From contig OZ245789.1 of assembly GCA_965228045.1 (NCBI GenBank), forward strand, positions 3,472,001 through 3,536,000: 64,000 bases of DNA, written 5' to 3'. This DNA comes from JANQEU01 sp965228045 (GTDB lineage: Bacteria; Bacteroidota; Bacteroidia; Cytophagales; Cyclobacteriaceae). Of this stretch, positions 9,067 through 18,010 are shown piece after piece (the stretch's first letter is position 1; each line of letters starts with the position of its first letter). The notes beneath the pieces are model-generated. The model was not told where the DNA came from. It worked only from the letters and a program-made list of their open reading frames with translations, and searched no databases. A program made the position numbers and the translations under genes.

Positions 9067-9621
9067 TTAAGTATGCTCTACAATGATTTTGTATTCGATG
9101 GTTACTTCATCACCCGTCTTCATCGTACCGAACATGGCCGTAGGAGGGGAGATGTTGAAATCAGTCATTTTGAAAGAAACTGATCCTGTAAACGATATTT
9201 GGTTATTAGGATCAATCTTAAAGTTGGCAGTGACAGGGATATTTCTTTCCGTACCAGCAATTTTCAACTTGCCGACTGAGACTACCACTTTATCTTCACG
9301 ATACTCAAATACCGCTGCTTCATATTGTATGACCGGATGTTTTTCCGCCTTTAACGCATCATAAGTCTTATTGTCCATTAATCTTTCTCCACTTTCGATA
9401 GATTTAACCGGGATGGTCACCCTCAAATGACCCAACAGTAAGGGATCAGTATCCTCAAGGTGCAATTCCACCTGTACTTCCTCCATTTTCACCTGTGACT
9501 CCCAGTCGTGAAGGGAAGAAGTCCCCTGAACAGCTATCTGGCTGACTGCCGGATGAAACCGGGCTTGTGAAAAGGAATGGAGTGAGAATAATCCAAGGAG
9601 TATGATGCTTAGTAATTTCAT
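9067..9621 (-). CDS. YceI-family periplasmic protein
   Basis: A 184-residue secreted protein with a signal peptide (LLSIILLGLFSLHSFSQA) and the YceI lipocalin-like domain: QGTSSLHDWES, TIPVKSIESGERLMDNKTYDALKAEKHP and LKIAGTERNIPV are classic YceI segments. YceI proteins bind isoprenoid-like lipids, often quinones. The ATG at 9621 is preferred over an in-frame TTG at 9627. The gene precedes the porin gene by 22 bases. Confidence 0.92.
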   Translation of the reverse strand: MKLLSIILLGLFSLHSFSQARFHPAVSQIAVQGTSSLHDWESQVKMEEVQVELHLEDTDPLLLGHLRVTIPVKSIESGERLMDNKTYDALKAEKHPVIQYEAAVFEYREDKVVVSVGKLKIAGTERNIPVTANFKIDPNNQISFTGSVSFKMTDFNISPPTAMFGTMKTGDEVTIEYKIIVEHT

Positions 9622-9696
9622 TATCAATAAGGATTAAATGTTTTATGTGCGAATTTACGTATGGACTGTGTCCAACTATTTTTGAAATATTGTGTA

Positions 9697-10056
9697 TCAT
9701 TGACGATATTTTGGTCTTCTTCTGACCTTTACCTGGAAATCCCGGTTCAGTGAACAGCAGTCCAGTCTCCTGGTACCAAAGGTGCTGTCAGTGTCGCTGG
9801 CCATTGAATCCAACCACCTCTTCCACAGCGACTTTTTCTCTTTTGCTTTTTCGCGGAAACCTGCTTTTCTTACAATATCCCTGATGTATTCCGGGCTGTA
9901 TTGATACGAAAGGAAGTCTACACTAAAGCTGTCCAGGTCGGTTCTTATAAAGCTGACACCTTCCTTGCTACTCAGACCAACGGTGATTGCGTGCCACACC
10001 TCCTCCGGTATCTCTCCGGCAGAAGTCAAATTCAGTGTTCTTCCAAAATCTTCCAT
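9697..10056 (-). CDS. Small cytoplasmic protein with degenerate HMA-like fold
   Basis: Encodes 119 residues without signal or membrane segment. Residues 15-67 (EVWHAITVGLSSKEGVSFIR, then DLDSFSVDFLSYQYSPEYIR and DIVRKAGF) follow the beta-alpha-beta-beta-alpha-beta rhythm of heavy-metal-associated domains (GV...V.L.....V.....I...I..AGF), but the CxxC pair is missing. The basic C-terminus holds a CC pair. The HMA link is inferred from pattern, not proven. No close neighbour on the same strand within 60 bases except YceI downstream. Confidence 0.5.
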   Translation of the reverse strand: MEDFGRTLNLTSAGEIPEEVWHAITVGLSSKEGVSFIRTDLDSFSVDFLSYQYSPEYIRDIVRKAGFREKAKEKKSLWKRWLDSMASDTDSTFGTRRLDCCSLNRDFQVKVRRRPKYRQ

Positions 10057-10265
10057 TTTCTGAAGTGTTTGATTTACTGATTTTAACCGTAAGGATTACG
10101 AGCAGTTTGATGAAATTAGGACTGAGATTTATATTATTTTGCGTTATTCAACGACCACTTATTTAGGGCAATATTTCTGAATTTCCTGAAGTGATTTTAA
10201 TGGTTCTGTTTCCTGTCAGTCTCTCCCGAAACGTCAATTAAACCGCTGGGCTCTGCCATACAACC

Positions 10266-10826
10266 TCAGTAACCAAAATTTGCCCTCTCATCCAATACTT
10301 CCCGATTCAACACTGTCTGAAATAGATGAATGCCTTCCACCTTCCCAAACGGGCTGAGGACAAGTTTCGCATCGTCCATCAGTTTGATATCTAAAGTCAG
10401 TAAGCAAGACATGACCTCACTTCCTTCCCAGTGCTCAAGTACGCCCTCACCTGTTATGTAATATGCAGCCTCATCATAATAGAGTTCGCCCTGGATATTG
10501 AAATTCCTGGTTGGGTGCGACTGAGTTTCAATTTCCCTCAGCGAAAGCCTGGACTTGATGGCCACATCATAGTCGTAAAAAAAACGGTTGGAAGGGATAT
10601 AATCGTCGAGGCTGTCGTCCAGCTTGAAATTGATGACCACTTCAGCCTCGTCATAGTCCAGCAGCACATTGATATTCTTAAACTCGTGTGTTACCAATGA
10701 ATCTCCATCCAGAGTTTTAGCAACCAGCTTACCTTTTCGGGTAATGTAAGTTCTCTGCGCTTTAACAGGAGGAGCTAATATCATTAGCATTATTAAAATA
10801 TTGACAAAATAGATGACCGGTCTCAT
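10266..10826 (-). CDS. Secreted protein of unknown function (possible YceI-like fold)
   Basis: Encodes 186 residues with a signal peptide (FVNILIMLMILAPPVKAQ). The mature part is beta-rich (RTYITRKGKLVAKTLDGD, EVVINFKLDDSLDD, FNIQGELYYDEAAYYITGEG), which resembles a lipocalin-type barrel such as YceI but lacks its signature motifs. A similar opening (Q-x-Y-x-x-x-K-x-GKL) occurs in the protein at 19539-20126, so the two may be distant paralogues. No function can be given. Confidence 0.6.
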   Translation of the reverse strand: MRPVIYFVNILIMLMILAPPVKAQRTYITRKGKLVAKTLDGDSLVTHEFKNINVLLDYDEAEVVINFKLDDSLDDYIPSNRFFYDYDVAIKSRLSLREIETQSHPTRNFNIQGELYYDEAAYYITGEGVLEHWEGSEVMSCLLTLDIKLMDDAKLVLSPFGKVEGIHLFQTVLNREVLDERANFGY

Positions 10827-10930
10827 AATTAGCTCATTTACATTAAACTCAATTATATATACCGCAAAAAAATCCCTGCCGTTTTATCTTATTTCGATAT
10901 TGATTGATGGAATTTCCATCTCCTTAAACT

Positions 10931-11479
10931 CTATTTCCTAAATGCAAACCATATTCCTACAATCATCACAATACTTGCTCCCAAGGCAATCAATAATCCT
11001 GTTATCAGTGCACTTCTTGTGGCATCCCTTTGTTCTTCAGGCAAATGGCTTTTTACTTTCTCCAGCTTTTTGGGCGTAGCGCTCACTTTCTTTTCAGCTA
11101 CACGAGGTTCTGGTTCAACTTCAGGTTCTCCTTTACTCACCTGAGCGATATGATCCAATAATGCATCAATTTGTTCATCGCTCAAAGGCGTAGAAGGCAT
11201 GGGTATCATGCTGAACGCATTAAAAACAGCTACTGCTTTTTCATCACCCTCTGCTACCATGGTTTGAGATTCACGAATGAATCGTGCGATCCATGGCTTT
11301 TCATATTTGTCGCTTACTCCTTTCAGATCAGGCCCTACCAACTGGCCTTGGCCAATAGTATGGCAAGCTGCACAGTTGGTAGCAAATATGCCCGACCCAT
11401 CTACTTCCTGAGTGTAACCTCCATAGCTAATACCTAGTGCCACCAAGATCAGAAAGTAACGTGCCTTTTTTACTTTCAT
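10931..11479 (-). CDS. Membrane-anchored monoheme cytochrome c
   Basis: Encodes 182 residues: signal peptide, a cytochrome c domain with heme motif CAACH (residues 34-38, FATNCAACHTIGQGQLVGPD) and a likely axial Met in MIPMPSTPLSDEQ, a charged Pro/Glu/Lys linker (about 120-150), and a C-terminal membrane helix (ALITGLLIALGASIVMIVGI). It would carry electrons on the periplasmic face of the inner membrane. Last gene of a four-gene operon with two more cytochromes and a beta-barrel protein. Confidence 0.9.
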   Translation of the reverse strand: MKVKKARYFLILVALGISYGGYTQEVDGSGIFATNCAACHTIGQGQLVGPDLKGVSDKYEKPWIARFIRESQTMVAEGDEKAVAVFNAFSMIPMPSTPLSDEQIDALLDHIAQVSKGEPEVEPEPRVAEKKVSATPKKLEKVKSHLPEEQRDATRSALITGLLIALGASIVMIVGIWFAFRK

Positions 11480-11483
11480 TTGA

Positions 11484-11798
11484 TCAATTTGCTGATTGCA
11501 TAAATTCTAGAACTTTTTCTGCTTCTACCTTCGTAAGCTGTGCGCGAATCTCCATATGCTTCATGGCCACATCCCACTGTACATCGCTAAAAGTTGCAGG
11601 AGAAGCAGTATTGTGACATCTAATACATGACTCTGCCCAAAGCTGAGCACCACTTTTCTGCAAAACATACTCAGGAGTTCCCTTAGAAGCATTGTCAGTA
11701 CTGCTGGTAGCTTTTTGCTGCGAGGCACACTGTGTGAAAACAGTGGCCACAAAGACTACAACAGTAATTAAGAGTAGTATTTTATTGAAATTCTTCAT
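11484..11798 (-). CDS. Small c-type cytochrome-like lipoprotein
   Basis: Encodes 104 residues with a lipoprotein signal (FVATVFTQCASQQK) and one CxxCH heme motif (ESCIRCHNTASPATF, about residues 57-61). The heme motif is followed by a short helical C-terminus (KVEAEKVLEFMQSAN) as in small cytochromes. It lies 4 bases upstream of the membrane cytochrome and 12 bases downstream of the porin-like gene, so all are co-expressed. Probably a monoheme electron carrier tethered to a membrane. Confidence 0.82.
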   Translation of the reverse strand: MKNFNKILLLITVVVFVATVFTQCASQQKATSSTDNASKGTPEYVLQKSGAQLWAESCIRCHNTASPATFSDVQWDVAMKHMEIRAQLTKVEAEKVLEFMQSAN

Positions 11799-11810
11799 CT
11801 TCGTTTGATT

Positions 11811-12980
11811 TTAAAAGCCCAGGGTCCATTGAATATAAAAGGTATTGACATCCAGTTCTTCAGGTTCTTCGCCTCCTTCTCCATGCCCTCCGGTAATGCT
11901 ATCCATCTGATAGGCAAACTTGATGGCAGTTCTCCAATCTATCCAATAGTTCAGACCGAGGGCGAGTTGGGTGCTTTCTGACTCCCATGGTGCTTCTTCT
12001 GGAGTGTTGAGTGTGGAATAGCGACCTACTAATTCCAGGTTCTTAACAAATCCGCTGGAGCCAAATGTTGGGCGATAGCCGAGCTGAAAGAAACTGGAGT
12101 TGGATTTGTTGTCAAACGTATATGACTCCATCAAACTATCCTCTTCAACTGTGTATGTCTGATCGTCAATATTGATGAAGTTGATTTGTCCTTTAAGATC
12201 GATTACTCCACCCAGAAAGGATACCTTCCTTACATAGGTCCAGTCAAACGCATACATAAAAGCACCCACATCTTCTAATTCAGAGTCACGGTTGCCCAGC
12301 TTAGCTAATTGGGCTGAAAAACCAATCTCCAGGGACTGGTCTTTTAGAGGAAACACTCCTAAACGTCCCCCAACAGCCTTATTATTGTTATTGTCTTCAT
12401 CTGGTTCGTGAACAATCATGCCAACTTCCTCTGCTTCTTCCTCACCATCCTCGATGCGTGGACCGTTCACTACATAGAGTGAGTAGTTGAACTTCATTCC
12501 TCCGAGATAAGAGGCACCTCTTAACTCTGCTCCCAAGTCTGAGGTGGGGAGAATTCCATCGTGTCCATACCCTAGTGGGACTGTTGGCAGCCTGTTGATC
12601 CATGAAGGATGCAGTCTGTCGAAAAAGATTCCAAAAGGAATAAGAATTTTACCAGCCCTAAGGTTTAGGTTGGGTGCGAGGCTATAATTAAAATTGGCAT
12701 ACTCCAGTGCAACGTGAACCTCACCATCTTCAACTTCAAATTCTAATTCTCCTTCGAAGAACAGTTTGTCCGATTGCTTATAGAGAAACAGTGGTACAAA
12801 CCTTGCATTTCCAAAGGTGGTTTCTTCGTCATTTGACATGAATGTCGCATCTGAATATCCGCGTAGCAAAAACCGGCTATTGCCAGGCTTTGGATCGAGT
12901 GTATTAGACTGGTTTTGAGCGTTTGATTTAACCAATACAAGTATCATCAACGCAGAGCCTAAAAAGTATTTGTATATCAT
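11811..12980 (-). CDS. Outer-membrane porin-like beta-barrel in cytochrome operon
   Basis: Encodes 389 residues with a signal peptide ending in SNAQ and a body of amphipathic strands (FFEGELEFEVEDGEVHVALE, LNLRAGKILIPFGIFFDRLH), the latter resembling phosphate-selective porin O/P-like barrels (RAGKxxxPFG). The C-terminal strand ends in QWTLGF. An acidic loop (GEEEAEEVGMIVHEPDED) and NNNN run sit near residue 180-200. It is flanked on both sides by heme proteins in one operon, which suggests a role in electron transfer or in feeding an outer-membrane substrate to them. Confidence 0.75.
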   Translation of the reverse strand: MIYKYFLGSALMILVLVKSNAQNQSNTLDPKPGNSRFLLRGYSDATFMSNDEETTFGNARFVPLFLYKQSDKLFFEGELEFEVEDGEVHVALEYANFNYSLAPNLNLRAGKILIPFGIFFDRLHPSWINRLPTVPLGYGHDGILPTSDLGAELRGASYLGGMKFNYSLYVVNGPRIEDGEEEAEEVGMIVHEPDEDNNNNKAVGGRLGVFPLKDQSLEIGFSAQLAKLGNRDSELEDVGAFMYAFDWTYVRKVSFLGGVIDLKGQINFINIDDQTYTVEEDSLMESYTFDNKSNSSFFQLGYRPTFGSSGFVKNLELVGRYSTLNTPEEAPWESESTQLALGLNYWIDWRTAIKFAYQMDSITGGHGEGGEEPEELDVNTFYIQWTLGF

Positions 12981-12992
12981 AAGCCAGTAGTT

Positions 12993-13367
12993 TTATTGTT
13001 TCAGTGTTCGTAAGTAGCTCACCAGCTGCCACCTTTCCTCTTCGGAAAGAGTAGCTTTATAAGATGCCATAGGAGCTCTACCTTCTGTGATCTTCCAGAA
13101 AATAGCTCCATCACTTTGAGTATGAAAGGTCGCTGTAGTCAAATTAGAAGGTTTTGGGTTGAGAGCTGCTCCCGCTATTCCATCGCCCTTACCTTTTTCT
13201 CCATGACAGATAGCACAATAGGTTGCAAAGAGTTTCTTTCCTTCTTTAATTGCCAATTCTTGTCCTATTAAAGGGTTTTTGAGCTTATCTGCTTCAGGAG
13301 GAGCTTTCCATTCCTGCTGAATTGTGCTCAAAATCATCACGCTCAAAATCATGACTATCAATTTCAT
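12993..13367 (-). CDS. Periplasmic monoheme cytochrome c
   Basis: A 124-residue protein starting at the ATG at 13367, which gives a clean signal peptide (MKLIVMILSVMILSTIQQ); an upstream GTG at 13409 is in frame but leaves the signal internal. The heme motif is CAICHG (ATYCAICHGEKGKGDG), with a likely axial Met in RAPMASYKATLSEEE and the terminal LVSYLRTLK helix, the usual layout of class I cytochromes. First gene of the cytochrome / porin operon. Confidence 0.88.
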   Translation of the reverse strand: MKLIVMILSVMILSTIQQEWKAPPEADKLKNPLIGQELAIKEGKKLFATYCAICHGEKGKGDGIAGAALNPKPSNLTTATFHTQSDGAIFWKITEGRAPMASYKATLSEEERWQLVSYLRTLKQ

Positions 13368-13528
13368 TATCTTTCCATTTATGTTTATATAAATGGGAGC
13401 ATGAGTCACACCCCCTTAATAATTTCATTCTACCTGAGAATTCTACTATGACAATAATAATATGTAAGTGACTCCAGTCAGTTACTATATTTTGATTATG
13501 ATTGATGAAATAATGACTTGGGCTTTGA

Positions 13529-14443
13529 TTAAAGGGAAATCCTGAAAGTCTCCTCTTCCTTTGCAGCCATATAGTAGCAGAATGATCCGATCATGGTGTT
13601 GATAAAACCGGTTTCCTTCACAGATGAAAAACCAGCCTTTTCAATAAATTCAGGAATCTTGCCATCAACGTTATCCTTGGTAGTCTTAAAACCATCTAGC
13701 AATTGCACTGCGTAGAAAACAACTCTCATTCTATGGGATTTGGCTTTGCCCCAATCGCCAATGATCAGCTTGCCGCCCGGTTTTAGCACCCTGTGTATTT
13801 CCTTCAGCGCACGTTGTTTAGCTGCTCTGTCCAGATGATGAAACACCAGGCAGCTATATACCTTGTCAAACGATTCTGATTTAAATGGAAATCCTGCTCC
13901 TTCATAGAGTTCCAGTGGGATTGCCAATTGATTTTTTGTCAGTTTATGTACTGCTATCTCACGTATTTTTGGATCAATATCCAATCCAACAAAATGGCAA
14001 TTTGGATTTTTACTTGCTCCAATGAGCAAGTTGGCACCAGTACCAAAACCAAATTCAAGGATATATTCTCCATTTTTGGGGTTCACGTGATCGATCAGTT
14101 TGTTCCTGAACTTACGCTCCGGCATAGTAAGCTTGATAGCCAGATCATACCACAGCGTCAGCCAATCAACACCAAGTGCCGGAGTATATTTAGTTGGTTT
14201 TTCATTTCTACTTATGATTAAGGGCCCTTTATTTAGTTTTTCTTCCATCAATTCCCATCCTTGCTCTATCAGACATTTATGTGATCCATAGGCACAGAAA
14301 ACACAACATTCCTCTTTGGATATTGTAATTACACATGCGCAACCGATGCAAAAGTATTCTTCCAGTTTTTCTGAATGAATACTCTGCTTTTGTTGATATC
14401 CACATATCGGACAGGTGAGGATAGATTCATATATGAGCGACAT
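13529..14443 (-). CDS. GDCCVxC domain fused to SAM-dependent methyltransferase
   Basis: Encodes 304 residues with two parts. Residues 8-60 (LTCPICGYQQ, FCIGCACV, EECCVFCAYGSHKC) match the small GDCCVxC-domain (seleno)protein family nearly end to end, with the GDCC glycine-aspartate replaced by EE. Residues 90-300 are a class I methyltransferase: motif I ILEFGFGTGANL, VGLDIDP, FDKVYSCLVFHHL and LKPGGKLIIGDWG. The family GDCCVxC proteins usually stand alone at about 70 residues, so the fusion is unusual. A thiol, selenium, arsenic or mercury substrate is possible from the cysteine-rich domain; not proven. Confidence 0.82.
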   Translation of the reverse strand: MSLIYESILTCPICGYQQKQSIHSEKLEEYFCIGCACVITISKEECCVFCAYGSHKCLIEQGWELMEEKLNKGPLIISRNEKPTKYTPALGVDWLTLWYDLAIKLTMPERKFRNKLIDHVNPKNGEYILEFGFGTGANLLIGASKNPNCHFVGLDIDPKIREIAVHKLTKNQLAIPLELYEGAGFPFKSESFDKVYSCLVFHHLDRAAKQRALKEIHRVLKPGGKLIIGDWGKAKSHRMRVVFYAVQLLDGFKTTKDNVDGKIPEFIEKAGFSSVKETGFINTMIGSFCYYMAAKEEETFRISL

Positions 14444-14534
14444 AACCCGTTGATGAAATTTTCTTGATCTTAGTCATATTAGTTGCCCATATATATATCC
14501 AATAACTCACTCACCGCGTACTGCTCATCTATTG

Positions 14535-14552
14535 GGAAGGGGCTCTCCTTCC
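14535..14552 (-). terminator. Possible hairpin terminator
   Basis: A perfect 6-bp stem GGAAGG/CCTTCC with a 6-base loop lies 24 bases past the stop of the minus-strand lipoprotein gene. There is no T run, so termination is uncertain. Confidence 0.3.
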
Positions 14553-14575
14553 ACTGATATAATGAGTCATATAAA

Positions 14576-15346
14576 CTACTCATCCTCAAGCGGAACGATC
14601 TCGATGGATTTAATAAGTACATTTCCTATACCATTCAACATGATCCCAACATACCCATCCTGCATCTTGTCACCATGGCCATGCGTAACTGTCTCATTAC
14701 CCATATATCCCTTGAAATGTGTTCCGGCAGCAGAAACACGCAAGTTGATCCATTCGTTCACAGGATCAAAACTACCCTCATCAAACACTTCTTCGTTTCC
14801 ATTTACCATCCTTCCCAGCTTCATTTTTCCACCATTGATGCTCACAAACTCATGGTTTTCTACGTTTTTTGCATGGTGGATCAACTTTAGCGTGCCGTCA
14901 AAACCCACAACATTGATCATGGCCGCCATACCCACATTGCCGTAGGTCTGATGAAATACGAATGCGGTGGGTGACCCATTTGCAGTGAGCTGGAGATGGT
15001 TATCACCTGAATCGTTTTGGATCACTTGAGGGCTAATGTTCTCCAGACCTCCGATGATAAAATGAAAATCCTCGGTGAGCGTATAATTATTACCGCTTCC
15101 TGGTTTCCAGGTCATGCTTTCGTTACCTGACATTTCTATTGAGCCTCCTTCATGATGATGCCCCTCTTCCCCGGATGCGTGTTCATGTTCAGCTTGTTCT
15201 TCAGCCATATTTTGCCCTTCGTCATGGCTCATTTCACTTTTGTCATGCTCGCTTGCGTTTTCCTTCTTTTTACCTTGGGAACAACCTGCTATCATGAAAA
15301 CAATGGCCAGCAGCACTGTAGCAATCGAATATTTTATGCTTATCAT
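14576..15346 (-). CDS. His-rich lipoprotein with DUF1080/LamG-like jelly-roll domain
   Basis: Encodes 256 residues. A lipoprotein signal (VFMIAGCSQGKK) is followed by a long His/Glu/Asp/Met-rich stretch (residues 28-68, with HEHASGEEGHHHEGG) that could bind Cu or Zn ions. The remainder is beta-rich (LTEDFHFIIGGLENISPQV, WINLRVSAAGTHFKGYMGNE, YVGIMLNGIGNVLIKSIEIV), the pattern of concanavalin-like DUF1080 domains found in glycan-binding or hydrolase proteins. It is 13 bases downstream of the DUF2231 gene. Binding partner unknown. Confidence 0.68.
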   Translation of the reverse strand: MISIKYSIATVLLAIVFMIAGCSQGKKKENASEHDKSEMSHDEGQNMAEEQAEHEHASGEEGHHHEGGSIEMSGNESMTWKPGSGNNYTLTEDFHFIIGGLENISPQVIQNDSGDNHLQLTANGSPTAFVFHQTYGNVGMAAMINVVGFDGTLKLIHHAKNVENHEFVSINGGKMKLGRMVNGNEEVFDEGSFDPVNEWINLRVSAAGTHFKGYMGNETVTHGHGDKMQDGYVGIMLNGIGNVLIKSIEIVPLEDE

Positions 15347-15359
15347 ATGTCTATATTGT

Positions 15360-15815
15360 TTAGTTTTTAATTCCTACCCCGTATTTGTAAACGAGTTTTC
15401 CTCCCAGATCAGCGGTCTTGGCGACCATACCCGCACCTACTATTCCAAGCAAGAGAAAAAGTATGGCTACAGCTTTTTTATTATCCCATTGTCGCCAGTA
15501 GGCAACCAGCCTAATGACTTCATAAGCGACAAAGAAATAAAGGGTGTAATGACCCCAATCCGAATGATTACTGGCAGTTACCTCACCCTGAAAAGGGATG
15601 GCCACCAAATCAATGGCTTGTTTGCCACTAAAAAAAGCCACTAGTGCACCCATGGCCGCCAATCCGTAAATAGTCACTGCCGATTTTCTTAGCCAGTCTT
15701 TGGATCTGACCAAAGATATAAGATCAAACAGAACAGCCACTAACCACAGCGCTATGGGAAAGTGAATGATCAGTGGGTGTATGTTGGGTGCCCAGTCGGG
15801 TAGGAGTTGCTGCAT
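15360..15815 (-). CDS. DUF2231 membrane protein
   Basis: A 151-residue inner-membrane protein with about four hydrophobic helices. The opening WAPNIHPLIIHFPIALWLVA and the later HYTLYFFVAYEVIRLVAYW are characteristic of DUF2231, in which conserved His residues sit near helix ends and may bind heme or metal. The biochemical role of the family is not known. Likely co-transcribed with the His-rich lipoprotein gene. Confidence 0.88.
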   Translation of the reverse strand: MQQLLPDWAPNIHPLIIHFPIALWLVAVLFDLISLVRSKDWLRKSAVTIYGLAAMGALVAFFSGKQAIDLVAIPFQGEVTASNHSDWGHYTLYFFVAYEVIRLVAYWRQWDNKKAVAILFLLLGIVGAGMVAKTADLGGKLVYKYGVGIKN

Positions 15816-15913
15816 ATTTAGAATAAGAGTTTATCCCTCAAAATTCGCTGAATAATCAGCAGCTTTATTTATGAAATTTTCACTATTTATTATGAAATTA
15901 TGGCCTCATTTTA

Positions 15914-18010
15914 TCAATACAGTTTAGACATAACTACCACTAAGGATTTTGCATTTACTTCATATCTGGTTTTAGCAATGGGCCTATTGCCGAAACCAAA
16001 AAATGATGGTTCTTTTTGGGTATCAATCATAAGATGCCATTTATTGTCTGTCTGAGGCAACTCAAATTGTAGTGGTTCAGTCCAGGCATTGATCATAAAA
16101 TGATATTGGTAATCCCCAAACTCCTCCCTCAGTTGATAAGCCAGTGCATGGGAATGGTAGCTCCAGTCCGGTTCGAATAGTTTCACCCCATGCCACGTGA
16201 TGCACTCGTTACCTCTTTCAGGTTTTTCACTCCAGAATCTTTCCATCCGGAATATTCGCTGTGACTGGTTGAACTTAATCAGTTGCTGTACAAATTCAAG
16301 CAAGTCAATGTTTCTTTCCACCAGATCCCAGTCAAACCAACTCAATTCATTGTCCTGGCAATAGCCGTTGTTATTTCCTTTCCGGGTTCGCCTCACTTCG
16401 TCTCCCATGGAGATCATCGGGGTACCCTGAGAAAGCAGTAGTAATACCAGGAAGTTTTTGATCTGCCTCAGACGCAATGCTTCTATTTCAGGGTCATCAG
16501 TAGGCCCTTCCACTCCATGATTCCATGAGTAGTTATCGTTGCAGCCATCCCTGTTGCCTTCCCCATTGGCTTCATTATGCTTATGATTATAGCTTACCAG
16601 GTCATTGAGTGTGAATCCATCATGACACGTAACCATATTGATGCTTCGGTTCGGGTCGCGGAAGGGTTTATTGTACAAGTCGGGACTTCCTGCTATTCGA
16701 CTGGCAAAATCACTAACCGCTCCTTTATCACCTCTGAGAAACCTTCGGATATCGTCCCTGAATCGCCCGTTCCATTCTGCCCATTTATCCCCTACAAAAG
16801 ATCCCACCTGATAGAGCCCCCCGGCATCCCAGGCTTCTGCGATGATCTTGGTATTCGCCAGGACAGGATCTGATTCTATTTCCCAGAGGATGGGAGGATT
16901 CTCCATCGGGTAACCGTGCTCGTCTCTTGACATGATAGAGGCCAGGTCAAACCGGAATCCATCAACGTGCATTTCTACCACCCACCTTTTCAAAGCATCC
17001 ATGATCAACCGTCGAACCACAGAATGGTTGGTATTGAACGTATTGCCACAGCCGGAGAAGTTCATGTAATACTCCTTCTCATTAGAAAGGATATAGTAAG
17101 TTTCGTTTTCAAGTCCATTAAAAGAAAGTGTAGGTCCGGATTCATTGCCCTCAGCCGTATGATTAAAAACCACATCCAGGATCACTTCGATATTGGCTTT
17201 ATGGAAAGCCTTCACCATATTCCTGAATTCATCGGCGATCACATGCGGATGGTCACAATAACAGTAGCCATTATGCGGGGCAAAAAAAGCGAGGGGCGAA
17301 TATCCCCAATAATTGGTAAGAGACCCGTTAGCCGAGTCCTTTGGATCAAACTGGGTCACGGGCATCAGCTCCACGGTGGTGATCCCCAACTTTTTCAAAT
17401 AAGGAATTTTCTTCACCATTCCTGCGTAGGTACCCAGTTTTGACTTTTGAACCTTCGAATTTGGATGACGTGTGAACCCTTTTAGGTGAAGCTCATAGAT
17501 AATCGACTGTGAATAGGGATGATGAACATGTTGATCGTCTTTCCAGTCATAGGCGGTTGGATCAACTACCACACATTTCATGGTCCTATCATATCCTGGT
17601 TCAGTCTGTCCAAAACCCGAAAACGAGTTTCTGTAATATGCTTCAGGCGTGACTATCGCCCTGGCATATGGATCCAGGAGTAATTTGGACTCATCAAACC
17701 TGAGCCCGTTATCGGGATCATAAGGACCGTGAACTTTGTAGCCATATAACGTACCTACAGGCAGGTCTTTTACAAATACGTGCCAATAATGAAAGCTGTG
17801 ATTGATAGACGATTTAAGAGAAATGACCTGAAAGGGATCCGCGTCCTCTACTTTTTCAAAGAGGTATAGCTCTATGGTCAGTGCATTCTTGGAATACAGG
17901 CTGAAATTTACACCTGATTTTTCCACTGTAGCCCCCAAAGGATTAGGATCTCCGGCAGAAACCGGATAGCGCCTGACCCTCTTCTTTTTCTTATCGTCCA
18001 TGGTGATCAT
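15914..18010 (-). CDS. glgX: Glycogen debranching enzyme GlgX
   Basis: A 698-residue cytoplasmic GH13 enzyme that hydrolyses alpha-1,6 branches of limit dextrin. Visible: an N-terminal CBM48-like domain (NPLGATVEKSGVNFSLYSKN), the (beta/alpha)8 barrel with DVVFNHTAEG, the nucleophile segment VDGFRFDLAS (near residue 353), acid/base segment EAWDAGG (near 387) and the third acid in VTCHDGFTLND (near 463). Length and motif order are normal. It overlaps the DUF4136 gene by 4 bases. An alternative ATG lies three codons in (MDDKKK). Confidence 0.95.
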   Translation of the reverse strand: MITMDDKKKKRVRRYPVSAGDPNPLGATVEKSGVNFSLYSKNALTIELYLFEKVEDADPFQVISLKSSINHSFHYWHVFVKDLPVGTLYGYKVHGPYDPDNGLRFDESKLLLDPYARAIVTPEAYYRNSFSGFGQTEPGYDRTMKCVVVDPTAYDWKDDQHVHHPYSQSIIYELHLKGFTRHPNSKVQKSKLGTYAGMVKKIPYLKKLGITTVELMPVTQFDPKDSANGSLTNYWGYSPLAFFAPHNGYCYCDHPHVIADEFRNMVKAFHKANIEVILDVVFNHTAEGNESGPTLSFNGLENETYYILSNEKEYYMNFSGCGNTFNTNHSVVRRLIMDALKRWVVEMHVDGFRFDLASIMSRDEHGYPMENPPILWEIESDPVLANTKIIAEAWDAGGLYQVGSFVGDKWAEWNGRFRDDIRRFLRGDKGAVSDFASRIAGSPDLYNKPFRDPNRSINMVTCHDGFTLNDLVSYNHKHNEANGEGNRDGCNDNYSWNHGVEGPTDDPEIEALRLRQIKNFLVLLLLSQGTPMISMGDEVRRTRKGNNNGYCQDNELSWFDWDLVERNIDLLEFVQQLIKFNQSQRIFRMERFWSEKPERGNECITWHGVKLFEPDWSYHSHALAYQLREEFGDYQYHFMINAWTEPLQFELPQTDNKWHLMIDTQKEPSFFGFGNRPIAKTRYEVNAKSLVVVMSKLY

